NCBI GenBank assembly: GCA_023953905.1
Contig: JAMLJA010000002.1
Coordinates: 322,465-386,464 of the forward strand
DNA: 64,000 nt
Origin: Rhizobiaceae bacterium
Lineage (GTDB): Bacteria; Pseudomonadota; Alphaproteobacteria; Rhizobiales; Rhizobiaceae
Direction: 5' to 3'
Part shown: positions 15,981 through 24,563 of the stretch, piece by piece
Numbering within the stretch: position 1 is the stretch's first letter
Layout: each line of letters opens with the position of its first letter
Notes under the pieces: model-generated
What the model was told of the DNA's origin: nothing
Database searches by the model: none
The model's input: only the letters and a program-made list of their open reading frames with translations
Made by a program: the position numbers and the translations under genes

Positions 15981-17447
15981 TCAGGCGCCCAGTTCGGCTT
16001 CCGCTTCGATCTCGACTTCATAGTCACCGATCAGCCCGCCAGCCTGAATCAGCGTATTGGCGGGCATCACCTCGCCGAACACCCGCCCATGCGCGCGCGA
16101 AACCGGCTCCCATTGATCCGCGTCGCGGAGATAGATGCGCGTACGCACGACATCTTCCGGCTTGCCGCCCAGCGCGGAAATCGAAGCGAGTATCTTGTCC
16201 AGAATATAGGTGGCCTGAGCGCCCGCATCGCCCGGCGCGACGCAACGGTCGCCGCCATGTGTTGCGGTGGTGCCGGAAACGCGGATCGTGTCCTTTGTGC
16301 GCACCGCGCGGCTATAACCCGCTATCGGCTCCCATACGCTGCCCGAGGAAACCCGGAACCTGCCCGGTGACCCCGGAACCGGCTCGGCCTTGAAGACCGA
16401 AGGGATTGCGTCGAGGTGATGACTGAGATCACCCGACGCCGTCAGGTATGGCGGCTTGCGATACTCGTCTCCGCAGTCGCCCGGGATTGGCGTCGTGGCG
16501 GCGAAGGCCAGCTCGAGCTGCGCGCGGTCGTCGTCATCCAGCTCGAAATCGAACACCCTCAGATTGTCGTTGCGGTGTTCGCTCTCGCCGAGCCGCGCGC
16601 CGATGATCGTGGCTGCCACCGCTTCATGCTCCAATACCCAACGGCTCGCCACGTTGGACAAAGAGACGCCATACCGGCGCGCGATGGCGGATGCGGCGGA
16701 AAGGATGCCCTGAAACGGCTCCCAGCCACCGGCGACATCGATGAAGCGCTTGTATTTCGATCGGCTCCAATCAGCTATCTCCCGAGGCTCGCGCTCGCCC
16801 ACCCACTTCTGCGAAATGAAGCCGCCACACAACGTGCCATAGGCGAGCAGTTTTACGCCCGTGGCCGCGCAAAGCCTCGAAAGATCGCCTGCCGCCCGAC
16901 GATCGACGAGTGAGAACGAGACCTGATTGGTGGCGATTGGAATGCCGTCGGCAATCGCCACCTTGAGATGCGCGGTGTCGAAATTGGTCACGCCGAGCGC
17001 ACCGATCAGGCCCTCTTCCATGAGCCCTTTCATCTGGTGCAGCGCGTCGAGCCACGCCGGATGCTCGAATGTCCACCAATGGAACTGAAGGAGGTCGACC
17101 TTCTGCACGCCAAGCCTGTCGAGACGCTCCTGCACGCCCTTGCGAACCACATCGGCCGTCATCGGGCCTGGCTCGGGACACCATTTGGTGAACGCAGCTG
17201 GCCGCTTCTCGCCGCCTTCGAAACGCGACAGCAGTCGCCCCGTGATCAGTTCGGCACTGCCATAGTGATCGGCCATGTCGAATGTGTCGAAACCTGCCTT
17301 TGCATATGCTTGAAGAGCGTCCGCGCTGATTTCCGGATCCAGCGTCGTGCCACCCTTTTCGAGATCTGCGACCTGCCAAAGGCCGCAGACAAGACGACTG
17401 ATGTCGAGACCGCCGCCAATGGTTGCGCGTTCGGGCACTTTCGACAT
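15981..17447 (-). CDS. Aldo/keto reductase fused to a RidA/YjgF-like domain
   Basis: A 488-residue two-domain protein. Residues 1 to about 330 are an aldo/keto reductase with the tetrad in DMADHYGSAE (Asp, Tyr), FTKWCP (Lys) and LLQFHWW (His). Residues about 370-486 are a RidA fold (SGTTATHGG, then VEIEAEAEL). In the RidA part the segment equivalent to ARSCVEV of E. coli RidA reads ANTLIQAG, so the Arg needed for imine deamination is Asn464. The domain is therefore probably not a classical deaminase. It starts 2 bases after the livM stop. A second reductase of the same kind, without RidA, is at 22117. Confidence 0.9.
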   Translation of the reverse strand: MSKVPERATIGGGLDISRLVCGLWQVADLEKGGTTLDPEISADALQAYAKAGFDTFDMADHYGSAELITGRLLSRFEGGEKRPAAFTKWCPEPGPMTADVVRKGVQERLDRLGVQKVDLLQFHWWTFEHPAWLDALHQMKGLMEEGLIGALGVTNFDTAHLKVAIADGIPIATNQVSFSLVDRRAAGDLSRLCAATGVKLLAYGTLCGGFISQKWVGEREPREIADWSRSKYKRFIDVAGGWEPFQGILSAASAIARRYGVSLSNVASRWVLEHEAVAATIIGARLGESEHRNDNLRVFDFELDDDDRAQLELAFAATTPIPGDCGDEYRKPPYLTASGDLSHHLDAIPSVFKAEPVPGSPGRFRVSSGSVWEPIAGYSRAVRTKDTIRVSGTTATHGGDRCVAPGDAGAQATYILDKILASISALGGKPEDVVRTRIYLRDADQWEPVSRAHGRVFGEVMPANTLIQAGGLIGDYEVEIEAEAELGA

Positions 17448-17449
17448 GT

Positions 17450-18448
17450 TCAAGCCTTTCGATCTGCGCTCGAATTCGCCGTCGGAGACGGCGTCCTGAG
17501 CTTTCCCAGATGGCGGGAGATCATTCTCTCCTCGCCAAGAATGCCGCGAGGCCTGACAAGCAGGATGGCGCATAACGCGACCCCGATCATCACGATCTGA
17601 AGCGCGGCGGCGCGTGCCTGTTGTTCAGGTGGCACGATCGCTGAAACGATGCCGGCCGATGCGGCCCATATGCCCCAGACCAGCACTGCTCCGAGGATTG
17701 CGCCACGATTGTTGCCCGAGCCTCCGACGATGAGCATCGCCCAAACCTGGAAGGTGAGGATGGGCAGATAGTTTTCAGGCGCGATGAAGCCGATGAAATG
17801 TGCCTGCGTGGCGCCGGCGAGCCCCATGATGCCGCCACCCAACGCAAATGCCTGCAGCCGGAACTTCGTCGCGTTCTTTCCGAGCGCCAATGCCGCCTGC
17901 TCGTCCTCTCTCACCGACCTCAGGACGCGCCCCCATGGACTGCGCGCCAGCCGCTCCAGCAGTAAATAGGTGGAGCCCACGACGAGCGACAGGACGGCAA
18001 GGTTGAGCAGACCGAAGGCAAGAGGGTTGCCCGCCAGTTCGGCAAAAGGCCGCGGGATGAAGCCGACGCCAAAGGGTCCACCCGTCAGCGGTTCAAGGTT
18101 GAGTGCTGCAAGTTGCACGACAACCGCGACCCCGAAGGTGGCGATAGCAAGATAGTCCGCTCGCAGCCGGATGGTCAGCGCGCCAATCAGGAAGGAGGCA
18201 ATGCTGGCAGTGATCGCACCACCTATCCAGCCGACGAAGATCGGCAAATCAAATCCGCCGAAGCGGTTCGGATCATCCGGCGTGGTCAGGAGAGCAGATG
18301 TATAGGCCCCGATAGCGACAAACCCGGCAATGCCGACATTGAACAGACCCGTCTGGCCCCATTGCACATTCAGCCCCAGCGCGATGATCGCGTAGGTCAG
18401 CGCCATGGTGAGGAAAAAGGCGCCGTAGGCGATGAGTTCGAGGTTCAT
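17450..18448 (-). CDS. livM: Branched-chain amino acid-type ABC permease (LivM)
   Basis: A 332-residue inner-membrane permease. GLNVQWGQTGLFNVGIAGFV near residue 25 is the LivM signature, and VREDEQAALALGKNATKFRL is the cytoplasmic loop that docks the ATPase. Several hydrophobic helices follow, including NYLPILTFQVWAMLIVGGSG. Start 18448 has GGGAGGGCGG upstream and overlaps the livH stop as ATGA. Liv-type importers carry many substrates beyond branched-chain amino acids, including amides and urea. Confidence 0.85.
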   Translation of the reverse strand: MNLELIAYGAFFLTMALTYAIIALGLNVQWGQTGLFNVGIAGFVAIGAYTSALLTTPDDPNRFGGFDLPIFVGWIGGAITASIASFLIGALTIRLRADYLAIATFGVAVVVQLAALNLEPLTGGPFGVGFIPRPFAELAGNPLAFGLLNLAVLSLVVGSTYLLLERLARSPWGRVLRSVREDEQAALALGKNATKFRLQAFALGGGIMGLAGATQAHFIGFIAPENYLPILTFQVWAMLIVGGSGNNRGAILGAVLVWGIWAASAGIVSAIVPPEQQARAAALQIVMIGVALCAILLVRPRGILGEERMISRHLGKLRTPSPTANSSADRKA

Positions 18449-19356
18449 TCCGCCCTCCCGAACAGGCCCTGCGGGCGAAACAGAAGAACCGCCACAAGGA
18501 TGACGAAAGCAATGGCAGCGCGCCATTCCGCCCCGACGAGTTGCACGGCGATCGCCTCGGACAGACCGACGATCAGCCCGGCGAGCATGGCGCCGGGAAC
18601 GCTGCCGATTCCACCAAGAATCGCCGCTGCGAAAAGCGGCAGCAGCAGATCGAAGCCCATCTGCGGCCGTATCTGCACGAGAACGCCTGCTGTCACGCCC
18701 GCCACGGCGGCCAGGCCCGCACCCAGCAGCCAGACCACCCGGATGACTTGCCGGACTTCGATGCCGACGACGCCAGCGAGTTGTGGGTTCTCGCTCACCG
18801 CGCGCATGGAGCGGCCAATGGCCGTGCGCGTCAGCAGGATGTGGATCGCGACCACCAGTATCGCGGCGACGAGCAGCGACAGAAGCTGGTCGGGCGTGGC
18901 CCTGATTCCGCCGCCCAGCGAATTGGCGATTTGCAATGACCGGCTGTAATAGGCCGGGCTCGACGTGAAGATGAATTCAAGCAGGCTGCGCAAGGTAAGT
19001 GCAGCGCCGAAGCTTGCCATCACCATGATGATGATGGTGGCGCTTTGCCGGCGCAGCCGACCAAAAAGCAGCCAGTCGATGAGCAACGCAAGCGCACCAT
19101 TCAGCGCGAACGCCACGACAGCCGCAACCGGAACGGCCCAGCCGAACGAGAACGGGCCGATCGGTGTCGACATCCCGCCAAACAGTGCGCCGAGCGCACT
19201 GGCCACCAACAGGGCGAAATAGGCGCCAGAAGAAATGAGTTCGCCATGCGCGAAATTGGCGAAGCGCAGGATCGAATAGGTGAGCGTGATGCCGACCGCG
19301 CCCAGCCCGATCATCGAGCCGGCAACCAGCCCATCCATGAGCGCCTGCGGGTTCAT
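18445..19356 (-). CDS. livH: Branched-chain amino acid-type ABC permease (LivH)
   Basis: A 303-residue inner-membrane permease with the LivH signature GLGAVGITLTYSILRFANFA and HGE near residue 17, the loop RAVSENPQLAGVVGIEV, and FAAAILGGIGSVPGAMLAGL near the end. It overlaps livF upstream and livM downstream by ATGA, so the four transporter genes are translationally linked. Confidence 0.88.
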   Translation of the reverse strand: MNPQALMDGLVAGSMIGLGAVGITLTYSILRFANFAHGELISSGAYFALLVASALGALFGGMSTPIGPFSFGWAVPVAAVVAFALNGALALLIDWLLFGRLRRQSATIIIMVMASFGAALTLRSLLEFIFTSSPAYYSRSLQIANSLGGGIRATPDQLLSLLVAAILVVAIHILLTRTAIGRSMRAVSENPQLAGVVGIEVRQVIRVVWLLGAGLAAVAGVTAGVLVQIRPQMGFDLLLPLFAAAILGGIGSVPGAMLAGLIVGLSEAIAVQLVGAEWRAAIAFVILVAVLLFRPQGLFGRAE

Positions 19357-20081
19357 CGATGCGCGTCCTTGTGTGGTCGCGCGCCCAGATAGAGTTCCGC
19401 GATCAGTGGATCGTCCATCAGGCCTGCCGCCTTGCCCTCATGACGCAATTGACCTTCGACCAGAATGACGGCACGGTCGGCTATGGCGAGCGCGGCCTTC
19501 ACGTTCTGCTCGACGAGGATGATGGTCACGCCGGTCGCATTGATCGCCTTCAATCTCTCAAAAACTTCAAAGACGATCTTGGGCGACAATCCCGCAGACG
19601 GTTCGTCAAGGATCAGTACCGAGGGCTCGACGATGAGCGCGCGCGCGACAGCGAGCATCTGCCGTTGGCCGCCGGACAACGCACCGGCCCGACGTGCAGG
19701 CTTGACCGCAAGGTCAGGGAACATCGCGTAGAGGTCCGCGACCCGCCTCGCCCGTCTGTCTTTCGGCAGAATCTGGGCCGCGACCAAAAGGTTGTCGTGG
19801 ATGGAAAGCGTGGCGAAGATGTTTTCCGTTTGCGGCACGAAGGCGAGCCCATGCCGCACCTTCTGATGTGTGGGCACGGCGGTTACGTCCGAGCCGTCAA
19901 GCATGACCGCACCGGAATGAATCGGAACAAGCCCGGCAATCGCCTTGACGAAGGTGGACTTTCCCGCGCCGTTGGGGCCAAGCACGACCACCAGTTCGCC
20001 GCGCCTGACGGAAAAATCCACGCCACGCACAATCGGCAGGTCGCGTTCATATCCCGCGACGAGGGCACCGGTCGACAGCAT
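19353..20081 (-). CDS. livF: Liv-type ABC transporter ATPase (LivF)
   Basis: A 242-residue ATPase with Walker A GPNGAGKST near residue 35, the signature LSGGQRQMLAVARAL, and Walker B VLILDEPSAGLSP. It ends with the usual LivF region VEQNVKAALAIADRA. I set the start at ATG 20081, where the family begins (MLSTGALVAGYERDLPIV). A GTG at 20102 overlapping the livG stop (TAGTG) is possible and adds 7 residues. Confidence 0.88.
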   Translation of the reverse strand: MLSTGALVAGYERDLPIVRGVDFSVRRGELVVVLGPNGAGKSTFVKAIAGLVPIHSGAVMLDGSDVTAVPTHQKVRHGLAFVPQTENIFATLSIHDNLLVAAQILPKDRRARRVADLYAMFPDLAVKPARRAGALSGGQRQMLAVARALIVEPSVLILDEPSAGLSPKIVFEVFERLKAINATGVTIILVEQNVKAALAIADRAVILVEGQLRHEGKAAGLMDDPLIAELYLGARPHKDAHR

Positions 20082-20101
20082 GATGTCGCCGCCGCCCGCC
20101 A

Positions 20102-20902
20102 CTAGTGAACCCCGCCGAGATAGGCGTCGATCACGGTCGGATCGCGCGATACGTCTTCCGGCTTCCCCTCGATCAGATGGCGCCCCGCAGCCATGACGAC
20201 GACGCGACCGCACAGTCTGGCCACCATGTCCATATTGTGCTCGATCAGCAGGATCGACTTGCCCTGTGCATTCAGTTCCAGAACACGGTCGATGATAAGC
20301 TCCAGCAGCGTCGGATTGACGCCCGCTGCCGGCTCGTCGAGCAGGATCGCCTGCGGATCGGCCATCAGGATCCGGGCAAGTTCAAGCAGCTTGCGTTGCC
20401 CGCCTGAAAGCACGCGCGCGGGCTCATGCTCCAGTTTGGAGAGCGTGACGAAGTCGAGCAGGTTTCGTGCCTTCTCCATCGCTGCACGCTCTTCTGACGC
20501 CACGCGACCAGGCGTCAGAACATTCATCCACAATCGTTCGCCGAGTTGATCCTGACGTCCCGTCAACACGTTTTCGAGCACCGACATTTCCGCGAAAGGT
20601 CGTGGAATCTGGAACGTGCGCCCCAGTCCGGCTCCAAGTCGCCGGTCCGCGCCATATCGGGTCAGATCATGTCCCGCGACACAGATTTGGCCCTCGCTTG
20701 GACGGAGGCTTCCGGCCAGCAGATTGAACAGCGTTGTCTTACCCGCACCGTTTGGACCGATAAGTCCTAGCATCTCGCCGCGATTGAGCGCAATCGACAT
20801 GCCGTCCACCGCTCTGAGGCCGCCGAACACCTTCACGAGGTCGCGCGCCTCAATCAGTGGCTGCGCGTTGCCGGAGGTGCTCGATGCCTTCACGTTGGTC
20901 AC
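20102..20902 (-). CDS. livG: Liv-type ABC transporter ATPase (LivG)
   Basis: A 266-residue ATPase, first gene of the leftward operon. Walker A is GPNGAGKTT near residue 50, the signature is LSGGQRKLLELARIL and Walker B is AILLDEPAAGVNP. LLIEHNMDMVARLCGRVVVM is the usual LivG C-terminal part. About 16 extra polar residues precede the family N-terminus (LIEARDLVKVFGGLRAVDGM). It is divergent from the GntR gene across a 165-base region that holds a palindromic operator. Confidence 0.88.
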   Translation of the reverse strand: MTNVKASSTSGNAQPLIEARDLVKVFGGLRAVDGMSIALNRGEMLGLIGPNGAGKTTLFNLLAGSLRPSEGQICVAGHDLTRYGADRRLGAGLGRTFQIPRPFAEMSVLENVLTGRQDQLGERLWMNVLTPGRVASEERAAMEKARNLLDFVTLSKLEHEPARVLSGGQRKLLELARILMADPQAILLDEPAAGVNPTLLELIIDRVLELNAQGKSILLIEHNMDMVARLCGRVVVMAAGRHLIEGKPEDVSRDPTVIDAYLGGVH

Positions 20903-20919
20903 GGTCAGATCCGTACCGG

Positions 20920-20949
20920 AAGTTTGATGAATGATGTTTGATCAAACTT
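20920..20949. promoter_or_regulatory. Putative GntR/FCD operator in the divergent liv/gntR promoter region
   Basis: GTTTGATCAAAC at 20936-20947 is a perfect 12-base palindrome. A further AAGTTTGAT at 20920-20928 pairs with ATCAAACTT at 20941-20949, giving overlapping half-sites. It lies 18 to 47 bases before livG and is the most symmetric sequence I see between the two arms, as expected for a site controlling both. Confidence 0.6.
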
Positions 20950-21067
20950 TACAATCTGCAATCGCGCAAGTACAAATTTCAGGTGTGCCGATAGTGTCGG
21001 CAATTCTTGAACGGCGGCATCACATGTCCGGACGGAAAGTGAGCGTTGTGCAGCAGAGCATCACGGT

Positions 21068-21784
21068 ATGAGCCGACAGGATGCGCTTTCACCTGTTGGC
21101 AGAGAGACCCTGCACGATCGGGTCTATGGCGAACTGCGGCGCTCGCTTATCCATGGCATGTTCGATGCGGGCGAGATGTTGCGCATCCAGGACATTGCCG
21201 ACCGGCTTCAGACCAGCACGATGCCCGTTCGGGAAGCCCTCGGCCGCCTCGTATCCGAACAGGCTTTGGAAGCCTTGCCGAACCGTTCCGTGCGGGTACC
21301 TGTTATTACGCGTGAAAAGCTGGATGACCTCGCACGCGCCAGATGTCTGATCGAGGGCGAGATGGTGGCGCTGGCGCTTCCCCATCTCTCAGCGGACGAC
21401 CTGTCCCAATTGCGTGCGTTGACCCACGCATGCGATGCCGCGTTCAGCGGAGATCAGAGCATGCGCGCCGGTCAGAGTTCCGAACTGAACCACGCCTTTC
21501 ATTTCCATGTCTATCGGGCAGCAGCCTCACCGGTACTCATTCCGATTGTGGAAAGCCTGTGGCTGCAATCAGGCCCCTATGTTCGCGCGGCCGCCCAAAT
21601 CCACGACCAGAGCCAGGATCTTTCGGCCACCCATTTCCACTGGTTGATGATCAAGGCCCTTGAGACGCGCGACAAGGCCGCCGCCGTGCGTGCACTCAAG
21701 GACGACATCACGCGCTCGTTCAATCTCATTCGGGAGCGTCTCGACGAACCGGAGCCCGTGACGGAGGATGCCAAGTATGGCTGA
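21068..21784 (+). CDS. GntR-family regulator with FCD ligand domain
   Basis: A 238-residue regulator. The N-terminal winged helix has LHDRVYGELRRSLIHGMFDA then QDIADRLQTSTMPVREALGR, and the rest is an FCD domain (LIEGEMVALALPHLSADDL) whose Asp/His residues usually bind a metal and an organic acid. FCD regulators mostly repress catabolic genes and respond to the substrate or a product. The ribosome site is weak. It is first in the rightward arm and shares its promoter region with livG. Confidence 0.9.
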   Translation: MSRQDALSPVGRETLHDRVYGELRRSLIHGMFDAGEMLRIQDIADRLQTSTMPVREALGRLVSEQALEALPNRSVRVPVITREKLDDLARARCLIEGEMVALALPHLSADDLSQLRALTHACDAAFSGDQSMRAGQSSELNHAFHFHVYRAAASPVLIPIVESLWLQSGPYVRAAAQIHDQSQDLSATHFHWLMIKALETRDKAAAVRALKDDITRSFNLIRERLDEPEPVTEDAKYG

Positions 21785-22124
21785 CTCCTTTGACGATTTC
21801 TTTGATCTGTACGATCTTCGCGTGGAAGCGATCGTTCCTGATGGCGTGCCGATATTCTGCGGCGCCAAGCCGGGCGACCATTTCGAGCTGCGCGGCGAGA
21901 TGCTTCACCTGCCGCCCGATCAGGGCTTTTCCATCTATTCGCTGGCCTCCGTGCTGCCTCTTCTTGCGGCAAAACAGCGGCCAACACACAAGAACGACTG
22001 GATGACGACGGACGCTGAAATTGCATGTCCCGATCCAAACTGCGGATCGCGGCTGCGCATTACGCGTCTCGGACTTCGTCGGTTCAGTCATGCCCAAACA
22101 ACTGCAGTGCCTCTGGATGAATGA
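21777..22124 (+). CDS. TIGR04076-like small conserved protein
   Basis: A 115-residue protein with IFCGAKPGDHFELRGEMLHL near residue 29, IYSLASVLPLLAAKQR in the middle, and NDWMTTDAEIACPDPNCGSR near residue 76. These match my recollection of the TIGR04076 family, which has no settled function. The Cys pair CPDPNC plus the earlier Cys suggest a metal or redox site. The start has GGAGG 9 bases upstream and overlaps the GntR stop by 8 bases. The next gene starts inside this one's last codons, so all three are coupled. Confidence 0.75.
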   Translation: MADSFDDFFDLYDLRVEAIVPDGVPIFCGAKPGDHFELRGEMLHLPPDQGFSIYSLASVLPLLAAKQRPTHKNDWMTTDAEIACPDPNCGSRLRITRLGLRRFSHAQTTAVPLDE

Positions 22125-23175
22125 CATGCAACGCATAAAGCTTGCGCCCGACTATGAAATCTCACGGGTCATCCGCGGCGGATGGCAGATGGCAACCGGC
22201 CACGGCAATCTCAAGAGCCAGGACCCGATCGCCGACATGGTGGCCTTCGCCGATGCCGGAATCACGACCTTCGACTGCGCCGACATCTATACCGGGGTCG
22301 AGGAACTGATCGGCCGCTTCCGCATGCGCTACCGGGATCTGCGCGGCCACACCGCACTCGACAAGATCAAGGTGCACACGAAATTCGTGCCGGATCTCGC
22401 AATCCTGCCAAAGATCACGAGAAAGCACGTCGTCCGGGGTATCGATGAATCGCTTCGTCGGCTCAGATTGGAGCGCCTCGACCTGGTCCAATTTCACTGG
22501 TGGGACTATGCCGCGCCACGCTGGCTGGAAACCGCGCAATGGCTGGAGGAACTCCGCCGCGCCGGCAAGATCCACAAGGTGAGCGCAACGAATTTCGACA
22601 CCGATCACATGCTGGCCATGATCGAGGCAGGCGTACCTCTCACGACGATGCAGGTGCAATACTCACTACTCGACACGCGCCCTGCCAAGCGCATGGTGGA
22701 TGCTGCGGCCCGGCACGGTGTTCAATTGCTTTGCTACGGCACTGTCGCTGGCGGCTTCCTCGGCGACAAATGGCTCGGTCAGCGCGAACCGGCCGACAGC
22801 TTCGAGAACCGGTCTTTGATAAAATACAAGCTCATCATCGATGATCTCGGCGGCTGGGATTTCTTCCAGTCGCTCTTGATCACGCTGCGAAAGATCGCCA
22901 GCGAGCACGGTACCGATATCGCGACCATCGCCAGTGCGGCGATGCTGACCCGTCCACAGGTGGCAGGCGTGATTGTCGGTGCACGCGATCGATCGCACCT
23001 CAACTCTAATCTGGCAATCGCAAACATAAGGCTCACGGAGGAGAACCACGCCGATATCACAAGCGTGCTGGCCGTTGGCCGACCGCTGGAAGGCGACGTC
23101 TATACACTGGAGCGCGACCGCGAGAGCCGGCATGGCGCAATCATGAAATACAACCTCAACGAAGGGGCCGCCTGA
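22117..23175 (+). CDS. Aldo/keto reductase
   Basis: A 352-residue NADPH-dependent oxidoreductase with the tetrad Asp/Tyr in FDCADIYTGVEELIGR, Lys in VHTKFVPD and His in LVQFHWW. It resembles the reductase half of the fused protein at 15981 in several blocks (FHWW, SATNFDT, GTVAGGF against GTLCGGF, LGQREP against VGEREP). The two are divergent paralogues in one locus and may act on consecutive or related carbonyls. The start at 22117 overlaps the previous gene; ATG 22126 is equally possible. Confidence 0.85.
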   Translation: MNDMQRIKLAPDYEISRVIRGGWQMATGHGNLKSQDPIADMVAFADAGITTFDCADIYTGVEELIGRFRMRYRDLRGHTALDKIKVHTKFVPDLAILPKITRKHVVRGIDESLRRLRLERLDLVQFHWWDYAAPRWLETAQWLEELRRAGKIHKVSATNFDTDHMLAMIEAGVPLTTMQVQYSLLDTRPAKRMVDAAARHGVQLLCYGTVAGGFLGDKWLGQREPADSFENRSLIKYKLIIDDLGGWDFFQSLLITLRKIASEHGTDIATIASAAMLTRPQVAGVIVGARDRSHLNSNLAIANIRLTEENHADITSVLAVGRPLEGDVYTLERDRESRHGAIMKYNLNEGAA

Positions 23176-23242
23176 ACCGCGCGCATCCGACCAGACCATC
23201 TTCAAACCAGCCGCGGGAGCGGCGACAAACAGGGGAAGAGCA

Positions 23243-24508
23243 ATGAGAAACCTGCTTTTGACGACAACTCTACTATCGGCGCTTGGCGCAATGGCTCTGC
23301 CGGCCTCCGCCCAGAATTGCGACATCACCGTTGGCCTTGTCATGGAACTGACCGGGCCTGCAGGCGCCTACGGTCAGGCCGGCGCCAAATCGGTCGAAAT
23401 GGCATTTCGCGACTTCAACGATGCAGGCGGCGTCGACGGCTGCAAGCTGGTAACCGATACGCGCGACAGCCAGAGCCAGGGCAACGTCGCAGTCGACCAG
23501 GCGACCCAGCTCGTCAACATCAAGAAGGTCCCGGTCGTCATCGGCGGCATCATCTCTTCCGTGTCGATCCCGATCCTGACGTCCGTCACCGCACCTGCGG
23601 GCGTCGTTCAGGTTTCGCCTGCATCCTCATCGCCGACGCTGACGGCGCTCGGACGCGAAGGCAAGACCAATGGCGTCTTCTTCCGCACCATCACCTCCGA
23701 CGCGCTGCAGGGCACGGCGGCAGCGAAATACGCCATCGATCAGGGCCTCAAGAAGCTCGCCGTCATTCACGTCAATAACGACTTCGGTGTGAACATGGCG
23801 CGCGAGTTTTCAGCGGCCTATGAGAAGCTTGGCGGCACCATCACGTCGACCACGCCCTACAACGAGAAACAGGCCAGCTATTCGGCCGAAGCAAGTGCTG
23901 CCATGGCAGGGGAACCCGAAGCGCTGTATCTCGTCAGCTACCCGGTTGACGGCGCGACGATCGCTCGTGCCTGGATCTCGGGCGGCGGCGCGGCCAAGTT
24001 CCTGCTCAATGACGGCATGAACGCCAGCGAGTTCATCGACGCGGTTGGCGCCCAGTATCTCAACGACGCGTATGGCACATCGTCCGGCACATCGAAGACG
24101 GCTTCGACCGACTATTTCTACGGCAACTACGAAGCCTTCTCCGGGGGCATCAAGCCGGACGCGCCGGCAGCCGATCGTTCCTATGACGCAGGCGCCATCG
24201 TCGCCCTGGCCATCGCCAAGGCGGGCAAGGCTGACGCCGCTGCCATCAAGGCGGCCATTCCCGAGGTGACATCGGCAGGCGGCGAGCCCATCTATGCCGG
24301 CAAGGAAGAGTTCGCCAAGGCCCTCGCGCTGATCAAGGAAGGCAAGCCGATCAAGTATGAAGGCGTTATCGGGCCGATCAGCTTCGATCAGTATGGCGAC
24401 ATTACCGGCCCGTTCCGCCTGTGGCGGATCCAGAACGGTGAGGTGACAACCGTCGGCGAAATGAGTGCGGAAGAGGTCGAGAAGGTAAAGAGCGAAATCT
24501 CGAAATAG
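23243..24508 (+). CDS. Periplasmic binding protein of the Liv-type importer
   Basis: A 421-residue protein (Peripla_BP_6, LivJ/LivK type) with a 23-residue signal peptide ending PASAQ. The mature part starts NCDITVGLVMELTGPAGAYG and contains FNDAGGVDGCKLVTDTRDSQ and VVQVSPASSSPTL, typical ligand-loop segments. It should feed the LivGFHM membrane complex encoded leftward, and no other binding protein is near. GGGGAAGAG lies before the ATG. A 13-base-pair hairpin follows the stop. Confidence 0.9.
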   Translation: MRNLLLTTTLLSALGAMALPASAQNCDITVGLVMELTGPAGAYGQAGAKSVEMAFRDFNDAGGVDGCKLVTDTRDSQSQGNVAVDQATQLVNIKKVPVVIGGIISSVSIPILTSVTAPAGVVQVSPASSSPTLTALGREGKTNGVFFRTITSDALQGTAAAKYAIDQGLKKLAVIHVNNDFGVNMAREFSAAYEKLGGTITSTTPYNEKQASYSAEASAAMAGEPEALYLVSYPVDGATIARAWISGGGAAKFLLNDGMNASEFIDAVGAQYLNDAYGTSSGTSKTASTDYFYGNYEAFSGGIKPDAPAADRSYDAGAIVALAIAKAGKADAAAIKAAIPEVTSAGGEPIYAGKEEFAKALALIKEGKPIKYEGVIGPISFDQYGDITGPFRLWRIQNGEVTTVGEMSAEEVEKVKSEISK

Positions 24509-24514
24509 ACGTCT

Positions 24515-24546
24515 CGGACAAGGGCGGCAAAGTCCGCCCTTGTCCG
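24515..24546 (+). terminator. Hairpin terminator after the binding-protein gene
   Basis: CGGACAAGGGCGG at 24515-24527 pairs perfectly with CCGCCCTTGTCCG at 24534-24546 around CAAAGT, beginning 7 bases after the stop. The T-run is poor (CCTTTTGC about 12 bases later), so it may also act on the convergent MFS gene or protect 3' ends. Confidence 0.7.
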
Positions 24547-24563
24547 ACGCCAGCGGCCTTTTG

